Assembly (NCBI RefSeq): GCF_029633865.1
Contig: NC_079215.1
Location: 53,777,698 to 53,841,697, forward strand
Direction of reading: 5' to 3'
Length of the DNA: 64,000 bases
Source of the DNA: Lampris incognitus
Lineage: Eukaryota; Chordata; Actinopteri; Lampriformes; Lampridae
Numbering within the stretch: the first letter of the stretch is position 1; every line of letters begins with the position of its first letter. The translations under genes and the position numbers were made by a program. A model generated the notes under the pieces. That model was not told the DNA's origin, did no database searches, and saw nothing but the letters and a program-made list of their open reading frames with translations. Below, piece after piece: positions 36,901 to 51,900 of this stretch.

Positions 36901-39900
36901 TCAGCCCGAAGTGAGCATCAAGTGATTTGTCAGTGATGAATAAATTTTTTTATTTGCACCTGACAGTGTTAACTGACGTGGAAGTAGTTCAAGGATAAAT
37001 ACCCGAGGGCAGACGAGCAACCCAACAGAGATAATACCAGATATAGTTTGCATGACCTTTTCCAAGAATTTTTTAACTTTTGGGCCGCTCCAAAGGCAGT
37101 GGAATAATGTGACTTCTTCTAAACCACATTTAATACATAAATCAGTATTATTATTATTATTATCAAAGCAGTGTAACAGGGAGGGAGTTATGTATGTACA
37201 CATTCTACATCTAAATTTTATCAGTTTAAAGCTGGTGTTGATAAAACAGGCTTTGTGGGTCTTGGCAAACTCTCTTCCAGTCATCTTCAGTGAGTTTTTT
37301 TTTCCTCCCCAATTGTATCTGGCCAATTACCCCACTTTCTGAGCCGTCCTGGTTGCTGTTCCACCCCCTCTGCTGATCTGGGGAGGGCTGCAGACTACCA
37401 CATGTCTCCTCTGATACATGTGGAGTCGCCAGCTGCTTCTTTTCACCTGACAGTGAGGAGTTTTGCCAGGGGGACGAAACATGTGGGAGGATCACGCTAT
37501 TCCCCCCAGTTCCTCCTCCCCCCTGAACAGGCACCCCGACTGACCAGAGGAGGCGCTAGTGCAGCAACCAGGACACATATCCAGATCTGGCTTCCCACCC
37601 ACAGACATGGCCAACTGTGTCTGTAGGGACGCCTGACCAAGCTGGAGGTAACACGGGGATTCAAACTGGCAATCCCCGAGTTGGTAGGAAATGGAATAGA
37701 CCGCTACACTACCCAGATGCCCCATCTTCAGTGATTTCTACATTTAATTTGCTAGACCAAGCCAATCTCTTGTTGTTCGAGGATTCTATAGATTTATCTA
37801 CCATCATTTTATACAAAAGGGAAACCTGGCCATAACTTTGAAGATAATCTGGCATGGTCAAGAGGACTGTGGAAATGTAACTCATAATTTGTAGACATTT
37901 GAAGAGGTGTTTAGAAGGTATATTGTAAATTCTTTGCAAATCATCAAAACTATAAAAATTATCGTCATTATACATATCCATAATTTTGCTAATCCCTCTC
38001 CCTGCTCATAATCTAAAACCAGGGTCACATCTGCTATGAGAGAATCTAGTTTTTCCATAATGGTGTAATACCCAATATATTTGACACCATGTTTAAGTGT
38101 ATTTGTATTTTGTACCAGACTCTTATAGTATTCCTGACAAATGGGTTATGGGTATCTTTAATCAGAATGCAGATAGAGCTTTAGGGATAATGGAGATGTA
38201 GTGGTGTTTTCTATTGTGTCCCAGGGTATTGTAGGATTATCTGAGAACCAATGCATGGCTGCTCTAGTTTGGGTTGCGCAATAATACCAGAGAAAGTTTG
38301 GAACTTGGAGTCCTCCCCTCTCATAAGGCAAGTAAAGTAAGGTCTTGCGCGTTTATTATTCCAAATAAAGTTATTATTTCTTCCAATTTAGCGAATAGAT
38401 TAGATGGGGGGGGGGGGTAAAGGAAATGAATTGGAATAGATACAAAAATTTTGGTAAGTCATTCATCTTAACAACACTGAGACACTGCCACCAACACAGC
38501 AGATAAAATAAATGGAAAAATCTGACCATCTTTTAAGGGATTCTGATCCAGATGTTAAAATATGAATATAGTTCTCTGGAACAAGGTCACTTTAGTCTGG
38601 AGGGATTTTTTATTTTTTTTAATTTTTTATTCCTAGCCATAAGGTGAATTATGAAATGTACTCCCTACAGGTGGATTTTCTCTTTCAGTCTTTCTAAAAT
38701 ACAGAATATTACTTTGTGTTATTCATTTTGTAACCAGAGATACTCCCGAAAGACTCCCAATAATTTCGAAAGTGTTGATACGGACTGTGTCAGATGTGTT
38801 AAGAAAACTACAATATCATCTGCACAGAGTTCATGGTTTCCGATTGTTACATCTGTAATCAAGGGGTGGAATCTAATTGTCAGTGCTCGGGGTTTGATTG
38901 ATAGTACAAATAAGAGGGGTCAAGTCAAATCAATTTTATTTGTATATCCCAGGGGTGACAGCCAGCACTCCCTGGCGTGCTCCCCGGGACAAGCTAAAGG
39001 GTTTTGATATAATGGTGTTAGTCAGAACTTCTGCACTAGGATTTTTTCTTCTTCTTAGTCTTTCTTTTTTTTGCTTGTTCTTTCCCTGTTTCTCAGGGGT
39101 CGCCACAGCGGATTTTTGCCCTCCATAGCTTTCTGTCTGACGCATCCCTCTCCCGCAGTCTAACCCTCCTCATGTCCTCCCCTATCTGGTCTCTCCATCT
39201 TTTTCTTGGTCTTCCCCTTTTCCTTTTGCCAGGTATTTCCAGGCCCAATACCTAACTGAGCTAGCTCAGTTAGCACACTCTGGATTTAATTATCTCCAAG
39301 GGTCTGAACATTGCTAAGGTTGTGATGACTGATGTCACTCTCTCCGATCATTCCTGTGTGTTCTTTGAGAGTACTATCTTCGTGTGCACAAATGCTCAAA
39401 CAGGTAATCACATAACAGCATATCACTCAAAGCGCCAGTGAAATATTTATTCAGGTTTTCTCTTCCACACCCACCCTGTCTTGGGTCTCAGTCAATGAGC
39501 TTGTAGATAATTTTAATTCTAGAATTACAGATGTTATCGATGCTATTGCACCCGCTAAGGTGAAGGTGGTCTCTAGTAAGAATAGATCTCCTTGGAGGTG
39601 TGCCATGCTGGTCAGAATAAAAAAAAGAAAAAGAAAAAAGAATGTTGTAAAACTGAACGCAGGTGGCACAAAACAAATCTTTTCTGACATCATTGCCAAA
39701 AACAATGATAATGTATCTGCCTTGTTTGCTACTGTTGACCGGCTAACAACCCCCCCCCCCCCCCCAGTGGCAGTGGCCTCTGAATTTCTATCTACCAGGG
39801 CCAGCAATGAATTTGCCTCCTTCTTTGACACTAGAACAGCCGGGATTTCACTCCTACCTAAAATGACCATGGGCGGTCAAATTGACGGCTGGTTTTTGAA

Positions 39901-42900
39901 CTCCGTATTCTGTCAAGATAAATACCCAATTGAGATATTAATCCATTGCATATGTCTGTTAGGAAACGACTGACACTAAAATCATTTTAACAACTATTGC
40001 TAATCTAACAAACGTAACAAGGCATATAAAACGTGAAATGTAAAAAAAAAAAGAACTGAAAATAAATATTGAAACAGTCCCAAACAACGACCGGAACTCA
40101 AAAACTACTAGAACGACCATGAGCGGCCAGTTTTTAAGCTCTACCAAGACTCTTATTATCTGTCAAGATACATACCGAATTGCGATATTAATGCATTACT
40201 GTTCTGCCCCTGCTAACATGTAGTGTCCAGCCTGCTAGCTAGGCAGACAGATAACAGGTTCCCAAGAACGACTCAGATTCAGGAGTTCTGTTTAAAGCCT
40301 TTACTCAAGAAAATCTGTAAAACTAAACAGATAAAATTCATGTCAGTTTCATATAAACTCAAAACAGGCTAATACATCCACTCTTTGTACACACAACCAT
40401 GTAAAGATGAAACGACTACAAACTGATGCGTTTAGCTTCAGGCTAACTTACACTATAACTTCCATTGCTGCGCTATTGGCTAGCCTCGGGCTAATTTACA
40501 TAGTCCATTGACATGCTAGCGTTTAGCATATTTGATTTTAAAACACTACTCCTAGTTTATAAAGCACTGATTTTTTTAGGGCCAAAATACATTTCTGATC
40601 TACTGCTACACTATGAACCATCCAGACCACTCAGATCATTTGGGACAGGTCTGCTTTCTGTCCCGAGTCAAAACTAAACATGGAGAGGCACCTTTCAGTT
40701 TTTATGCACCACATATCTGGAACAAACTCCCTGAAAACTGCAGGTCTGCTACAACTCTGTTCTTGTAAATCTAGGCTAACGACTTTCCTCTTTGCCACGG
40801 CCTTTTATTAAATAAAACCTTAAGCTTTTGATTTTCATCTTGTGCTACACTGTAACTTTGTCTTTTTATGTTTTTTAAATGTCTTTTTATTGCCTTATGT
40901 TGCTTCTCTTAATACCTTTTATGTTTTATGTAAAACACTTTGAATTGCCTTGTTGCTGAAATGTACTATATAAATAAATTTGCCATGCATTGGCTTGCCT
41001 ATGTCGTCTACGCCTTCTCTCCATACGTGTCCAAACCATCTCAATCTTGTCTCGCTCAACTTCTCATCCATTCCTCTGATCTTGAACGTTGCTCTCACTT
41101 CTTCATTTCTCTTCTGGTCTTTTCTAGTCACTCCCTAGGACCAATGCAGCATGTTCATATCTGCTACCTGTAATGTAGATTCTAGCCTCTCTGTTGTCAC
41201 TGCTTCCATACCATAGAGCATGGCAGGCCTAACCATTGATTTGTATACCTTGCCCTTTACCCTCAATGGCATTTTTTTTGTCTATTATCGATCCTAAGTA
41301 GTTGAATTCATTAACTTCTGGGACATCAACTTCCTCCACTTCTGGGACATCACCTCCCCCTAAAGTCAATCCTGGGCTTTCTACTTGCTTATTTAAACAC
41401 AGGTACTCTGCTGATCTTTAGTCCTCTGATCTCTAGCGCTTCTCTCCAATCGTCAAGATCTCTCTCCAACCTTTCCTCGTCCTTGTTTACTAGCACGATG
41501 TCGTCAGCAAACATCATGCTCCATGGTGGCTCTTTCTTAAGATGTTCTATGAGGCTTTTCATCAGTATCACAAACAGGAAAGGGCTCAATGCCGATCCTT
41601 GATGCAGTCCTACCTTTACCTCAAACTCGCTTTTTGTTCCCACTGTACATCCAACTATGATCTTACAGTCCCTGTACATGTCCTGAATTATGCTGATGTA
41701 ATTTTCTGCCATTCCCTTCACTCTCAGGCAATACCACAACTCCTCTCTCAGTACTCTGTCATATGCCTTCTCCAAATCAATATATACGCAGTGCTGTTCT
41801 TTCTGTCCTTCAATGTATTTTTCAGCTCAGGCCTGCCTGCGTCTGATAAATCCATTTTAATATACATGTATAAGATCTGGTAGGCATCTCTCTAACCTCA
41901 CTGCTGTAACTTTGGCTATAAGTTTATCGGAGTTTAGAAGTGATATGGGTCAGTACGATTCACATTTGGATGGTGGTTTACCAGGTTTCAAAGATGTTCT
42001 TAATAAGGGCTCTGGAAAGAGAAGGTGGCGAGGAATTTGTTTTGAATGCCTCTTTAATCGTGTCTAAAAAAAAGGAGGCTGCAGCTTATCTTTAAATTCT
42101 TGTAGGTATCAATAGGAGGCCCGTCGGGGCCTGCTGCTTTCCCCCCCTTCATACATGTGAGGGCATCATATAACACAAAAAACTCCATTCGTCTGTCCAG
42201 AATTTCTTGGTCTTCAGGAGAAGAGAGTGGAGAATTCAAGGCTATCAGGAAAACTGTTTTGTATGCTCTTGTAGGTAGACAGATCTGATTTATAAAGTTT
42301 TTCATAAAATATTTTAAATGTTTAATTTATTTCCTTTGGGCCGGTTGCAATACTCCATTTGAATTCTCTATCACATGAATCATTTTCTCATTCTGTAAAG
42401 TTTTAATTTGTCAGGCAAGCAGTTTACCTACTTTTTCTCTCTGGTCGTAGAATGGTTGTGTTAGTTTGTTTAAATTAGTTAGGGCCTTGTTGACTGACTG
42501 TTCATTATCGTGGGCTCTAAATAGGGTTAGTTTAAGTTCAAGTACTAGAGTGTTACCATGATCTCGCTTTTTGCTGCTTTAATTTCTTTTTCAATTTCAA
42601 ATATTGTATTTTTGAATTGTTTAGATTTAAAACTGCTGTGGCTAACTATCTGCCCCCTGTCTTAAAAGCTTCCCATCTAATTAAGGATGACGTTTCAGAA
42701 GTATTAACCTGAAAGAACAATTCTATTTGTTGGTCAATGAAGTGAATAAACTCCAGGTCCTGCAACCACTCGGCACAAATCTCCATCTGGGAGGTCTGTG
42801 AAGTTCTGTAGTAGTACTGTATTCCATAGATACTGTAGTATAGCCAAAAATTGTTACGCTATTGTAATAGCATTCCTCAACATTTGATAGTGAAGTCAGA

Positions 42901-45900
42901 GAAATCAAAAAGAAATCTAATTGTGAAAATGTCTCCTGTGTAGCTGAACAACGGGAGAAATCTCTTATCTGATTTATATTCCCCTCTGGACATTGCAAAG
43001 GCTCAACGCATCGATAAAGTTAAGAATTACTTTCCTAGATTGGTTGTGATGAGTGTTGATTACCGTTTCGATCAATATTGGGGTTTAGTGCAGTTAAAAT
43101 CCCCTCCCGTTAATAATTTCCCCTCTTAATGAGGCAAGTGTTAGAAAAATGTTATTATAAAATTGTTGCTCATCTTTATTAGGGCTGTAGACATTTGCTC
43201 AATTAAGATGTAGGCCAAATAGTTTGCCCTGTAAAATAATGAATCGACCCCCAGAGACCAGAGTGGCGTGGAAGTATTTACCTGAAAAGGGATCGATTTG
43301 TGGATTAGAATAGCCACACCCCTAGCATGGGATGGGAAATTAGCTGCAAACAGTTGTCCATGCCACCTTCTCCGTAATTGCTAACCTCACCTGAAGTTAT
43401 GTGTGTCTGCTGGAGAAACATGATTTTAGATCCCAAGTGCTTAAGCAAGCTTATTATTTATTTCACCATTTTTGCCTTTATTGGATAGAGGATAGTGAAG
43501 TGGCAAACAGGAAACAAGGGAAGAGAGATGGGTATGACATGCATTATTGGCTGGAAGCGAATTGGGGATGTTGTGGTTATGTGGCATGTGTCGTAATCAT
43601 TCGGCTATCGGGGCACCGCATTAACAGTATTTTTAATCTTCTGTGAACGTCCTCCTTTTTCCTTAATGTGTAGGTTCAGTCCACTGGGGTGAATCACAGG
43701 CAGCCAAAACTGCTCCCAGGGAGGAGACACAGCCACCACACTTTCTGATTGGTGCAGATGGTTATTCTTCACTTGGCAGCCAACCAGTTGCCCGGGATGA
43801 GCTGCCGTTCATGGACCACTGGAATGTTTCCCGCCCCCATGTCTCCCTCAGGGATATAATGACAGAGGAACGGGCCCGACAGAGGGACATGGAGAAGGTA
43901 ATACACACATAGATTCGCACTGACTCGAGGGCTGTTATGAGTAATCGAATAACTCGATTACAAAAAAAAAATCCCAATTTACAATTTACTGCCTCTTCCG
44001 AATTCATGTCTAAACATGCTGTCGTGACAATTATTTAATTCCACTCTGACATTAAGTGAGGATCGAGACAAAAATCTGTTATTGTCCCACTTTAATATAT
44101 GATCATGAACAGATGCACTCAAATCTAGATGCTTGAATTTTCCCCCGATCAGTACAGTAGTCTCTCTTATAGGTCAGTTGTCTGTTCTTCCCTTTCTTAT
44201 CACGTCTTCCAGCTCTCATCCCACCAAGGCCATTTCTCTAAAGTGTGTACAGACTTGCTTCACTCATTCCTCTGCTATCAACCAACAGTCAACAATAGGC
44301 CTTTATTTGTGCACTTGGAGAAGACCCTTTTTATAAGACTACCTTTGTTCTGTTACACATGGACTTTAAGCATCTATCTAAGCAATGTAAAATAAAGTTA
44401 AACATGGTGAAATATTATAAGTAAGCACACATCAAATATAAATTGCTCTCACACATGCTTGGGCATGTAAAATGACCACTTAGGGCACTGCTGGATGTAG
44501 ATGACCGCAAATAATGAGTCAAGAAAGTAGAAGAAAGCAAAGATGGATTAAAAGAGACAGAAGCCAAAAAAAGACAATATGGGGCCATTTTCAAGTAAAA
44601 TACAAAGCAGTGGTTTGCAAGCATGAGACAAACATGTACTCTCAAACCACAGACCTTATTCCCTGCTTCCACAGTTCTCTAAAATACTAGAAAAAATATT
44701 TTATACGAGAATAGATGATTTTATCACAAAACAATGTACTGTATGAACAACAATATGGTTTTAGAGCTAACAGGACAACTTCATTTGCACTGATAGAATT
44801 TGTAGACGAAATTACAAAAGCAGTAGGAAACAAAAGTACATTTAATATGTGTATTTCTGGACTTAAAAAAAGCATTTGACACTGTAGATCATGAGTTATT
44901 AATAAGAAAAATTACAAATATATGGTATCAGTGGTATCGGAGCGATAGTACTATCCTGGTTTTCCAGTTGAAGGCAGCACAGGGGCCCAGTGGTTAGTAC
45001 TGTTGCCTCACAGCAAGAAGGTCTTGGGTTCGAACTCCAGGTCATCCCAGGACCTTTCTGTGTAGAGTTTGAATGTTTTCCTCATGTCTGCGTGGGTTTT
45101 CTTCTGGTGCTCTGGTTTCCTCCCACCATCAAAAAGACATGCATGTTAGGGTTAATACTCCTGTCTGTGCCCCTGACCAAGACAATGGAAAAAAAGAACT
45201 GGAGTTGGTCCGCGGGCGCTGCATCATAGTGGCCCACTGCTTCTATACAATAGGATGGGTTAGCGGGACCGAAAACTAAAGCACTTATGATCCTAATTCT
45301 TTTTGGAGGTGGTAGGTATTGTCTCAGAGAGTAAGGGAAAAATCCCAGAAAGTTAAAATTATGCATAATTATGCATAAATATGCAAAATATGCATTTTTC
45401 TAAAAATGGCTAAAAACCACCTTTCTCTGCATTTCAGATGATTCTGAGCATCTTTGATTTTTTCACCTATATAAAAAAAATTTTCTGGGACTTAGAAATG
45501 TTTTGGCATTATGCAAAATATATGCATTTTTGCAAAAATGCACTTATGATCCTCATTTTTTTGGAGGTGGTAGGTATTGTTCCCGAGAGGACCAGAAAAA
45601 TAGCAGAAAATTAAAATAATTATAATAATTATGCATAATTATGCAAAATATGCATTTTCTAAAAATGGCTAAAAACCACTTTTCTCGGCATTTCAGATGA
45701 TTCTGAGCATTTGGGGGAGGGAGTGGGGGGGTAAACCACTTTTCTCGGCATTTCAGATGATTCTGAGGATTTGGGGGGAGGGAGTTGGAGTGGGGGGGGG
45801 GTTTAGGGGCAGGGGGAAGGCGGTTAGCTGGCAGGATGAAGAGGATGGAGATTTAGACGGGTGGATAACCAAACCGCTACATTGTAGCGGGGTTCTTCTA

Positions 45901-48900
45901 GTGACTAAAATAAAGTGGCTTTCTTTTCAGTTACCTACAAAACAGGTACCAATATGTCAAAATAGAAAACTTCAAAGAGTACATCTGTCGCCATCTTACA
46001 ATGCTGTGATTGCAAACATTCCCAAATCCTCTGTCGATAGTACACATGGCCATTGAAACTCTAGTAAATGGTCACGCCTATTATACGTGAAACTGATAAT
46101 TGGTTTCGGTCATTATGCACTGTATTGTTTATAAGGGTGGGGATACCTACAGTCAGTTTAGACCGAAAAGGTCACTTGGATACACGTTGAAACGTTTCTG
46201 TCAATAAACGTTATGTCCAGATGAACTGATTCAGCTTTATTTGATACACAATCCTTGTCTCTTACCTCCCCCGCTACCCATTCTCCTTTCTCTAGACCAG
46301 ACAAAGTCACGCAGACCTGGACAGGCGAGATGGGGCCACTTTGCTAAAAGAGAAACAGCTCTACTCCCTCTTCCCTGCTGTCGACAAGGACTTCCTGCAG
46401 GACATCTTCAGAGACCACAAGTGAGATTTATTTGAAGCTTTGGTGTATACCTGTGTTCACTGGTTCAAATGATCACAAGACTAGATTGTCACCTACCTTG
46501 ATGCATTCAGGTTCAAATGGTATATGTGATCTGGTATTACTGGTTGAGTCACTTGGTCTTATTAACTAATGAGACAAAAATGTGACTCATCTGCCCCTAT
46601 GATAAGGTTGTTGATGCATACTGGCTATAATGTTTTCCAAAGTCAAAGGTCTTAGAATTATATTAAAAAAAAAAAAAAATTTTTTCACAAATAAGTCATG
46701 AGTCCAAAATAGGGCACGATTCTTACCTCTGTGTATCTGTTTCTCTAGTTATTGCTTGGTGCAGACCAAGCAGTTCCTCAACTCACTACTAAATGAAGAG
46801 CCCGTCAAGACCGTTGTGGCCCCAGAACAACCCAGATCTGACCCCCAGAGAACACCAAGCAAGGAGAGACAGAAGGTGCATGTACACCTGCAGACGATAC
46901 CCACCACATTTCTTATATGCCGCCATCTTCACTTGACTAATGTATGTCAGCCTTTTTAGCTCCTGAAACTTATTCATCCCCAACACCTTTGTCACTCCAC
47001 CATTAGGGGCAGAAGAAGGTTACAGAGACAGTGCCTGTGTACCAGGATATGGAGTATCCAGAGTATGATGACTTTAGGGCTGAGGCCAGCCTACAGAGGA
47101 AGCGACAGGTTGAAAGCTTTGCCAAGGCTGCAGAGGCCTATCGGCAAGGACGCAAGGAAATCGCTTCTTTCTACGCACATCAGGTAGGAGGCTGCGGGCT
47201 GTTGTATATGAGAGCTGATTTGTACTTTTGTCTTGTTACCTTATTTTTCAACCTCACAAAGTGTGCACATTTGCCTAACCATTGTGTGTTGGGATATTAG
47301 TGTTCATCGGTACAAGTCATAATCCATCCATCCATTATCCAAGCCGCTTATCCTACTTAGGGTCACGGGATGCTGGAGTTAAAATGAATTTTAATTATCC
47401 TTGTGTGGAGAAATAAGGGTAAACCCCTGTGGCTCATTAATACAATCTAACAAGAAAGAAGCATTAAAGATGGCAAGTGTAAAATATTAATAAATACACG
47501 AAGGAAAAAGTAGATGCACTATTATTTACAGGGAGAGTGAGAGAGGCAGAAAATGACATCCGTCTACCCTAAACTGGAAGTATATTGACCTTGACATCAG
47601 TATTGTAAGCCTGTATTGATTTCTTTGGCTGTAAGCAACCAGCAATAAAGTTAGATGGCTCACGTCCATTCTAGCCAGCTGGAACAGGTGCTGTCGGGGA
47701 TTTCTTGGTCTGACAACAGACTTCTCTTCCGACATTCTTGCAACTTGTTCTTCTACTCTCTTCAACTGAGTGAACTTGAATGCTTATTAAGGAGGATGGG
47801 AGTTTTGCAGGATTATGCCTCAAGGGAAGTGCTAATAAAGACAAATGCAGACACAGTAGCAAACAATATAGGGAAAGAATTCAACAGAGGTTTACTCCAC
47901 AAGCACAAGTTCACCCATAATAACTTATGGATATACACTACCGTTCAAAAGTTTGGGATCACCCAAACAATTTTGTGTTTTCCATGAAAAGTCACACTTA
48001 TTCACCACCATATGTTGTGAAATGAATAGAAAATAGAGTCAAGACATTGACAAGGTTAGAAATAATGATTTGTATTTGAAATAAGATTTTTTTTACATCA
48101 AACTTTGCTTTCGTCAAAGAATCCTCCATTTGCAGCAATTACAGCATTGCAGACCTTTGGCATTCTAGCTGTTAATTTGTTGAGGTAATCTGGAGAAATT
48201 GCACCCCACGCTTCCAGAAGCAGCTCCCACAAGTTGGATTGGTTGGATGGGCACTTCTTTGAGCAGATTGAGTTTCTGGAGCATCACATTTGTGGGGTCA
48301 ATTAAACGCTCAAAATGGCCAGAAAAAGAGAACTTTCATCTGAAACTCGACAGTCTATTCTTGTTCTTAGAAATGAAGGCTATTCCATGCGAGAAATTGC
48401 TAAGAAATTGAAGATTTCCTACACCGGTGTGTACTACTCCCTTCAGAGGACAGCACAAACAGGCTCTAACAGGTACTATTTAATGAAGATGCCAGTTGGG
48501 GACCTGTGAGGCGTCTGTTTCTCAAACTAGAGACTCTAATGTACTTATCTTCTTGCTCAGTTGTGCAACGCGGCCTCCCACTTCTTTTTCTACTCTGGTT
48601 AGAGCCTGTTTGTGCTGTCCTCTGAAGGGAGTAGTACACACCGGTGTAGGAAATCTTCAATTTCTTAGCAATTTCTCGCATGGAATAGCCTTCATTTCTA
48701 AGAACAAGAATAGACTGTCGAGTTTCAGATGAAAGTTCTCTTTTTCTGGCCATTTTGAGCGTTTAATTGACCCCACAAATGTGATGCTCCAGAAACTCAA
48801 TCTGCTCAAAGAAGTGCCCATCCAACCAATCCAACTTGTGGGAGCTGCTTCTGGAAGCGTGGGGTGCAATTTCTCCAGATTACCTCAACAAATTAACAGC

Positions 48901-51900
48901 TAGAATGCCAAAGGTCTGCAATGCTGTAATTGCTGCAAATGGAGGATTCTTTGACGAAAGCAAAGTTTGATGTAAAAAAAATCTTATTTCAAATACAAAT
49001 CATTATTTCTAACCTTGTCAATGTCTTGACTCTATTTTCTATTCATTTCACAACATATGGTGGTGAATAAGTGTGACTTTTCATGGAAAACACAAAATTG
49101 TTTGGGTGATCCCAAACTTTTGAACGGTAGTGTATATTAATTGAATATTGGTAATTATAGGTAAATTGAGGGGGAAACCTTACATTCTTACAATGTATAC
49201 CTTTTAAGTGTAGTTTTGACTTGTCTTGTGTAAAAAGAAAGACAGCTAAACCAGCCTTACAGAAGGGATTATTGACAAATTGTAATGTAACATATTGACA
49301 AGTTGACAAAACTCTTGCCATCTCATACATTGACTTTCAAGGGCTCACCGCATCTGTGTAAATTTGGAGGACTTTAGGCATCTAATTTTTTCTCCATTTC
49401 AGCTTTTCAATTTTCGGTTGAAACAGGTTTTATGCCTCATAAAGCTTGCCACTTATGGCATCTCACTGCTTGTGAATGTTGGGCAGCATTGTCATGTGGT
49501 TCCCTCTTCCTGTGCTGACAGTCGAGTTCGGTCGGCCTTGGATTTGAAGGGAGCTGTAGCGGGCAACTGGTTAGTTTGCATTGAGTACCAGAATTAAAAA
49601 ACACAAAATCTAATGTGCAGCAGTTTTATGGCAGCAAATTAATGTGCCGTAGTTGGGCATAACAGTGTCAGGGAGACTAGAGATTCGAATCTATAAGAAT
49701 GTACAGAATGCTAGTGGATCCATTTTGCAACCTAGTGGAGATGACATACAAAGGAAAATATCGTCTGACATTTTTGGGGTTTTGGCACAGATCATCTTTT
49801 TATTTAGGTAATCAGTTATTAAGACAGTTCTGGAAAACCCCGGTGCAAATAGTTCCTTGTTAGTCATTCAGTTATTAATTCAGACCAGTCATGAATACAA
49901 GATGGTCTGACGGAAGATCTTTCTGATCGAAATGTTGCAGACAAATAAATTTTGCAAGTCGGTGTTGCATGGAGTTTTCTTTAAATATTACATAGTTAAG
50001 TTTAAAAGGGAAATGTGGTTTTTGAAGCGCCCCCCCCTTCCTCCACCTACCACCAGGACGGTTGTCCCTGCTGTCTTCCTTTTGCAGCTCGACTACTCAG
50101 TATATGTTTTGCTGTTCCTCATTTGTTTGGAATTTTCAGTTTTCCTTGCATGTAATGTAAGTAACGCTCAGCTTATTAGTGGCTCAATGTATAATACACC
50201 TCCGCCTACCTGCCCCACTCAGGGTCGCCTCCATCAACAGCAGATGCGTGAGGCCAATCATCGTGCAGCGGCTCAGATCTTTGAGCGAGTCAACTCACCG
50301 CTGCTACCCAGAAATATGCTGGACCTTCACGGGCTGCATGTAGATGAGGCGTTGGAACACCTGGCCCAGGTCTTACAGGACAAAACCAATGGTACTGGAC
50401 ACAACCTTAGCATTCTGTACAATCTATTATTATGATGATGATAATAATCACATTTATATAGCGCTTTTATAGACACCCAAAGCACTTCAAATTGAAGGGG
50501 GTAACTCACTTGAACCACCACCCATGTATAGCACCCACCTGGGTGATGCATGACAGCCATTTTGTGCCAGAACGCTCACCGCACATCAGCTTGAGGTGGA
50601 GAGGGAGAAATCACTGAGCCAATTACATGGGGGGATGATGAGGTTGCCAGATGGAGAGAGCCAGGTTGGGAACTTTGATGAGTCAGTTTGGGTTTCTCAG
50701 GTATTAATGGACTACAGATCCAGACCACGTCTTTAGCGCAACACTTACACGCACACATTAATTTCAGCTAAATCCAGTCCGTCTTCTGAGAAATCTAATT
50801 TGAAGATAGGGTTTACAATAAAATGACTGCAGAGGCAAAAATATACAGAAGCATAGAGACAAACGCCTTTCCCCAAGGACTGAACAGTGGAGGTTTATCA
50901 CTTAGAGAGATTGGTCATTCCATTTCATTCCATTATCCAAACCGCTTATCCTGCTGTCAAGGTTGCGGGGGATGTTGGAGCCTATCCCAGCAGTCATTGG
51001 GCGGCAGGCGGGGAGACACTCTGGACAGGCCGCCAGGCCATCACAGAGGGTGGTCAGTGTGAAGGAAATTGGCATGACACATTAAGAGTTATCATTTATT
51101 CATTGTGTATTTGATTTTCTATGCCTGTTGTTTAAATTTGCTTAAAGAGGGTCTTGAGAACTTCCCAGAGAGGAGTGAGGAATGTTTGTAATGGGGGATA
51201 GATGTTATTTTCTCCCCCAGCTTCCCTGCTTAATTCACAGTCCATTGTAATTCTATATGCCCCCCTAACTGGCGATGACCAGGTGTTTAAACTGTTCTAT
51301 GGAGTGAATTAGGGAAAGGCGGCATGGTGACGCAGTGGTTAGCGCTGTCGCCTCACAGCAAGACGGTCCTGGGTTCGAACCCCAGGGTTGTCCAACCTTG
51401 GAGGTCATCCCAGGTCGTCCTCTGTGTGGAGTTTGCATGTTCTCCCCGTGTCTGCAGTGGGTTTTCTCCAGGTGCTCTGGTTTCCCCCCACCATCAAAAA
51501 GACATGCATGTTAAGGTTAATACTCCGGTCTGTGCTCCTGACCGAGGCATGGCAAGACGAACTGGAGTTGGTACCCAGGTGCTGCATGGCGGCTGCCAAC
51601 TGCTCCTAGCTACACAGCTAGGATGGGTTAAATGCAGAGCATAATTTCCCTATGGGGGTCATTAAAGTATATCATATCAGGTAGGGCTTTAGTTCACCAG
51701 TGGTCAGGCCTTCCTTTGTCTAAGGAAAGGGAATATAAGGAAGATAACTCTTGTTCAGAGAGAAGCAAGTAAGTTCACCCACTGCTGGTATTCTCCTATT
51801 GCAGGCAATACAACTTGTCTTGTATCATCAGCCACCAGTGCTTTGTGTAATTATTTCTGAGTCTTGAGTGTGTGCAGGCAATTTCCACGGCATCAGTCGC

